From the NCBI GenBank assembly GCA_031274335.1, contig JAISQG010000155.1, positions 1-9,005 on the forward strand: a stretch of 9,005 nucleotides of DNA. Reading direction: 5' to 3'. Of the stretch, positions 6,707 through 9,005 are shown piece after piece. A program made the position numbers and the translations under genes. How positions within the stretch are numbered: position 1 is the first letter of the stretch; each line of letters begins with the position of its first letter. This stretch comes from Gracilibacteraceae bacterium (GTDB taxonomy: Bacteria > Bacillota > Desulfitobacteriia > Desulfitobacteriales > Syntrophobotulaceae). The notes beneath the pieces are model-generated. The model saw only the letters and a program-made list of their open reading frames with translations. It ran no database searches and had not been told where the DNA came from.

Positions 6707-7225
6707 TCAGAGCAATTCGGGCGGCATGTCCACATCCATGCGCCTGCCCGGCACGTCAACCCGCAAAACGACGGTTTTTATCGCGGGAACGCAAATTTCG
6801 CCGGTCTCTCCCCGCACTATGTAAACATCGTTGGCGCCCGTAGCCAGTATCCGCTCCAGTTTTCCGAGCCGGACTCCGTTATTGTATACGTCCATGCCTT
6901 CCAGCTCATAATAATGCCAGCGTCCCTCCGGCAGCTGAACCGACTGCGCGCGCGGAACGCGCACCTCAAACCCGCGGAATTTTTCTGCCGCCTCCGCGCT
7001 GTCAATTTTGTCCAATGAAAGATAAACCATTTTGCCGTCCGTTCGTGCCCGCTTCACCGCCAGGCTTTCCTCCGCGCCGGCGCCGCGCAAAATCACTTCT
7101 TCCAGCAACTCAAAACGCCGCGGGTCGTCTGTCAGCGGGTACACTTTCAGTTCCCCGCTCAATCCCCGCGGCTTCAGGACTTCGCCTACCAGTATCGTCT
7201 GCTCCCGTTCTTCGCTTTCTTTCAC
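6707..7225 (-). CDS. rimM: Ribosome maturation factor RimM
   Basis: This 172-residue protein helps mature the 30S subunit, binding S19 and aiding 16S rRNA processing. The N-terminal RimM barrel is seen in VGEVLKPRGLSGELKVYPLTDD (13-34), where KPRG replaces the usual (T/A)HG. The C-terminal PRC barrel is seen in HYYELEGMDVY (104-114), TGANDVYIV (129-137) and VPAIKTVVLRVDVPGRRMDV (146-165), ending MPPELL. The start is GTG at 7225, preceded by GGGGGA about 5 nt upstream; no better ATG exists. It is the first gene of the RNA-modification cluster. The usual neighbours rpsP and the KH-domain gene are not directly upstream; a glcD-type gene is there instead. Confidence 0.93.
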   Translation of the reverse strand: MKESEEREQTILVGEVLKPRGLSGELKVYPLTDDPRRFELLEEVILRGAGAEESLAVKRARTDGKMVYLSLDKIDSAEAAEKFRGFEVRVPRAQSVQLPEGRWHYYELEGMDVYNNGVRLGKLERILATGANDVYIVRGETGEICVPAIKTVVLRVDVPGRRMDVDMPPELL

Positions 7226-7260
7226 GTTATCCCCCGCGCCCGGAAACGCCGGTCAGGGAA

Positions 7261-7289
7261 CGGCCCGGCGCTATGCGGGCGCCGGGCCG
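7261..7289 (-). terminator. GC-rich hairpin between glcD and rimM
   Basis: Arms CGGCCCGGCGC (7261-7271) and GCGCCGGGCCG (7279-7289) pair perfectly over 11 bp with a 7-nt loop. On the minus strand the hairpin starts 12 nt after the glcD stop and is followed by TTCCC, a poor T tract. It may be a terminator for glcD or an attenuator controlling readthrough into rimM, since only about 35 nt remain before the rimM start, which leaves no room for a full promoter. Confidence 0.5.
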
Positions 7290-7300
7290 GGCTCCTGTGC

Positions 7301-8704
7301 TTACAGATCGAATATTTTTGTCGGGTTCATGCGGTTGATCGGGTCAAAAGCCCGCTTGATTTTGCGGAAAGCCCCCATCGTCACCGGTTCGTACTCGCTC
7401 GTCAGGAGCGGCTTTTTCAAAAGGCCAACTCCGTGCTCGCCGCTCATCGTGCCGCCCAGATCCAGCGCCATTTTCACGAGAGCCGCTTCCGCTTTGTGCA
7501 CGCGCTCGCTTTGTTCCTTGTTTCTCTGGTCAAAAAGCACGAGCGGGTGGAAATTGCCGTCGCCGGCATGAGCCAGAATTCCGATGTCGAGATCAAAATC
7601 CTTCGATGTTTTCACGATGCCGGCCACCGCCTGCGGAAACTCGGAACGAGGCACAGTGATGTCCTGCATCGAATAGGACGGCGCCCTGTGCGCCACCGAG
7701 CCGATGGCCACGCGGCGCGCCAGCCAGCAGGCATCCACCTCGGCCGCCGTCGTCGCTATCTTAAACTGTTTCGGTTTCGCTTTTTCCACGACGGAGGTGA
7801 TCGTTTTGACCTGGTCGTCCAAATCGCCGTAAGCCGGCCCGTCCACCTCAATGATAAGCATGGCGCCCGCGTCGCGCGGCAAACCGGCCCCGGTCGCGTC
7901 CTCCGCCGTATTGATGATGAGATTGTCCATCATTTCCAGAGTCGTCGGCACAATGCCCGCGGCCACGATATCCGCCACGGACTGGGCCGCGTCCACCGGC
8001 TCGTTGTAAAAAGCCAGCATCGTGCGTTTGGCCGCCGGAATAGGCTCAATGCGGATGGCGAATTTCGTCATATAGCCCAGCGTGCCCTCGGAGCCGCACA
8101 TCATGCGCGTGATGTCATAGAAGGGCTCGCTGCAGAAATCGCGGCCGCCGACCCAGCGCACTTTGCCGTCGGAAGTGACAAATTCCATGCCGTAAATATA
8201 ATCGCGTGTCACGCCGTATTTGAAGCATTTCGGGCCGCCGGAGCATTCGCCCACGTTGCCGCCCATCGTTGAAGCCTTGTAGCTGGCGGGATCCGGAGGG
8301 TAATAATAACCATATTTGGCAAGCATTTCCTGAATATCGTAATTCACCACACCCGGTTCGATAATCGCCACATAATTATCGAGGTCCACTTCGAGGACTT
8401 TTTTCATGCGGCAGCAGTTCATGATGATGCAATTGTCCACCGGAATCGTGCCGCCGCTCTCGTTTGTGCCGGCGCCGCGCGGAACGATGTTGACTCCCGC
8501 GGAGCGGCAGTAGTTGACGATGTCCACCACTTCCTGCGTCGATTCCGGAAACACCACGGCCCGCGGCACACCGAAAAGCAAGGTTGCGTCATAGCCGTAA
8601 GCGTACATAGCCACCCGTCCGGTGACCACGTCCTGCTCGCCGGCAATGTTGATCAACGCTTCCACGAGCGTGTTTTGATCAGTTCTTTGCGCTGTTGCTG
8701 TCAT
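7301..8704 (-). CDS. glcD: GlcD-family FAD-linked 2-hydroxyacid oxidase
   Basis: This 467-residue flavoprotein belongs to the VAO/PCMH-type family that includes glycolate oxidase GlcD and FAD-linked D-lactate dehydrogenases. It oxidises a 2-hydroxyacid to the 2-oxoacid. The FAD-binding half shows PRGAGTNESGG (75-85), GGNVGECSGGPKCFKYGV (148-165) and CGSEGTLG (203-210). The C-terminal substrate-side half shows HAGDGNFHP (379-387), SGEHGVG (421-427) and the terminal NPTKIF (460-465). Length is typical. No signal peptide or membrane segment is visible, so it is cytoplasmic, possibly associated with a ferredoxin-like or EtfAB partner not seen here. AGGAGGT lies 7 nt before the ATG at 8704. Its leader contains the repeat-flanked structured element at 8721-8972. 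The exact substrate (lactate, glycolate or other) cannot be decided from sequence. Confidence 0.88.
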   Translation of the reverse strand: MTATAQRTDQNTLVEALINIAGEQDVVTGRVAMYAYGYDATLLFGVPRAVVFPESTQEVVDIVNYCRSAGVNIVPRGAGTNESGGTIPVDNCIIMNCCRMKKVLEVDLDNYVAIIEPGVVNYDIQEMLAKYGYYYPPDPASYKASTMGGNVGECSGGPKCFKYGVTRDYIYGMEFVTSDGKVRWVGGRDFCSEPFYDITRMMCGSEGTLGYMTKFAIRIEPIPAAKRTMLAFYNEPVDAAQSVADIVAAGIVPTTLEMMDNLIINTAEDATGAGLPRDAGAMLIIEVDGPAYGDLDDQVKTITSVVEKAKPKQFKIATTAAEVDACWLARRVAIGSVAHRAPSYSMQDITVPRSEFPQAVAGIVKTSKDFDLDIGILAHAGDGNFHPLVLFDQRNKEQSERVHKAEAALVKMALDLGGTMSGEHGVGLLKKPLLTSEYEPVTMGAFRKIKRAFDPINRMNPTKIFDL

Positions 8705-8720
8705 ACCCAGTACCTCCTTA

Positions 8721-8750
8721 ATTAAACGCCCTGCTTCGCGACGGGAGAGT
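8721..8750. repeat. 30-bp direct repeat, copy next to glcD start
   Basis: The 30 bases 8721-8750 (beginning ATTAAACGCCCTGCTTCG, ending GGGAGAGT) are identical to 8943-8972, in the same orientation, 222 bp apart. This copy abuts the glcD ribosome binding site (8712-8717). Its GACGGG (8740-8745) can also pair with CCCGTC (8753-8758) to form a local 6-bp hairpin. I see no further copy in the window. Confidence 0.85.
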
Positions 8751-8908
8751 CGCCCGTCTTCGTCACCTTGGTTTCAAAGCGTGGAAGATGTGCGAGCCGC
8801 CCGCTGCAATCCGGGAAATTAGCGGGTTTCGCGGGCGACATCCGTCGTTTTAGTCGCCCATCTTCCACGCCCCCTCGGTTTCGGTGACTCCAGACGGGCG
8901 GTCGCTCC
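8744..8908. other. Imperfect palindromic, branched foldable element
   Basis: Nested complementary arms define one long stem: 8744-8747 with 8905-8908 (GGAG/CTCC), 8751-8759 with 8892-8900 (9 bp), 8762-8767 with 8883-8888 (GTCACC/GGTGAC) and 8779-8790 with 8859-8870 (GCGTGGAAGATG, 12 bp). Inside the stem are two smaller hairpins: 8800-8805 with 8821-8826 (CCCGCT/AGCGGG) and 8834-8839 with 8853-8858 (GGCGAC/GTCGCC). An internal loop (8768-8778 against 8871-8882) separates the two longer arms. The result is a branched fold at DNA or RNA level. It could be a leader RNA of glcD read on the minus strand, a MITE or REP-like mobile palindrome, or a small RNA. I recognise no known riboswitch motif in it. 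Confidence 0.6.
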
Positions 8909-8942
8909 GCATGGCTGAAATCACCGTTTTCTAATCCGGTTT

Positions 8943-8972
8943 ATTAAACGCCCTGCTTCGCGACGGGAGAGT
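8943..8972. repeat. 30-bp direct repeat, distal copy
   Basis: This is identical over 30 bases to 8721-8750. It lies between the structured element and the terminator-like hairpin at 8985-9003. Identity extends a few bases further left with a single mismatch (8940-8942 against 8718-8720). Identity stops sharply on the right. Confidence 0.85.
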
Positions 8973-8984
8973 TTATTATCAAAA

Positions 8985-9003
8985 TCTGACGCCGGGCGCC
9001 AGA
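8985..9003 (-). terminator. Probable terminator of an unseen upstream minus-strand gene
   Basis: Arms 8985-8992 and 8996-9003 pair over 8 bp with a 3-nt loop. On the minus strand the RNA stem (UCUGGCGC/GCGUCAGA) has one G-U pair and is followed by UUUUG. On the plus strand that position is an A-C mismatch, so the signal favours minus-strand transcription. This implies a minus-strand gene ending just right of the window and makes glcD the likely first gene of its own transcript. Confidence 0.6.
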
Positions 9004-9005
9004 AT

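Noticed and set aside
6697..6759. Longer TrmD reading from 6759
   Set aside because: The added 21 residues overlap rimM and have no family similarity, whereas MKFTILTLFPEMF at 6696 is the standard TrmD start with a ribosome binding site.
8721..8972. CRISPR array
   Set aside because: There are only two repeat copies with a 192-bp interval that is itself palindromic; no array of short regular spacers is present.
8721..8972. Insertion sequence with target-site duplication
   Set aside because: There is no transposase, and 30 bp is unusually long for a target duplication. A non-autonomous mobile palindrome is still possible and is kept as a finding.

Overview
The window carries eight complete protein-coding genes, all on the minus strand. 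The 3' end of one plus-strand gene enters from the left edge. GC content looks moderately high, and most starts have a strong GGAGG-type ribosome binding site 6-7 nt upstream. The gene set suggests an anaerobic, probably diderm Bacillota: it has a Tat-exported [FeFe] hydrogenase with a quinone-type membrane subunit, a PF09936-type SPOUT methyltransferase directly behind trmD, and a GlcD-type 2-hydroxyacid oxidase. Negativicutes is my best guess, but no rRNA or lineage marker is present to prove it.

Layout from left to right. (1) 2-175: C-terminal end of an unrecognised plus-strand protein, then a perfect 19-bp hairpin (204-247) that probably terminates both converging transcripts. (2) 283-3876, read right to left: a three-gene operon of a Tat-signal [FeFe] hydrogenase, a HybA/FdnH-like four-cluster ferredoxin with a C-terminal membrane anchor, and a HybB/NrfD-family multi-spanning membrane subunit. 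The genes are 13 and 23 nt apart. An extended -10 promoter lies upstream, inside a 296-nt non-coding region (3877-4172) with two short inverted repeats. (3) 4173-7225, read right to left: an RNA-modification and ribosome-maturation cluster, rimM, trmD, SPOUT RNA methyltransferase and a divergent queG-family gene, tightly packed. (4) 7301-8704: a GlcD-family FAD-linked oxidase, separated from rimM by 75 nt that contain a GC-rich hairpin. (5) 8705-9005: non-coding DNA with a probable terminator of an unseen minus-strand gene and an about 165-nt foldable element, bracketed by two exact 30-bp direct repeats, that ends right at the glcD ribosome binding site.

The hydrogenase operon combines an [FeFe] catalytic subunit with the electron-transfer and membrane modules usually associated with [NiFe] Hyb-type hydrogenases. 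By inference the complex sits on the outer face of the cytoplasmic membrane and exchanges electrons between H2 and the quinone pool. The GlcD-type oxidase would oxidise lactate, glycolate or another 2-hydroxyacid; a link to the hydrogenase is possible but not shown. The rimM-trmD-SPOUT-queG cluster serves 16S processing and tRNA/rRNA modification. The two strongest leads are the hybrid hydrogenase and the repeat-flanked structured element upstream of glcD.
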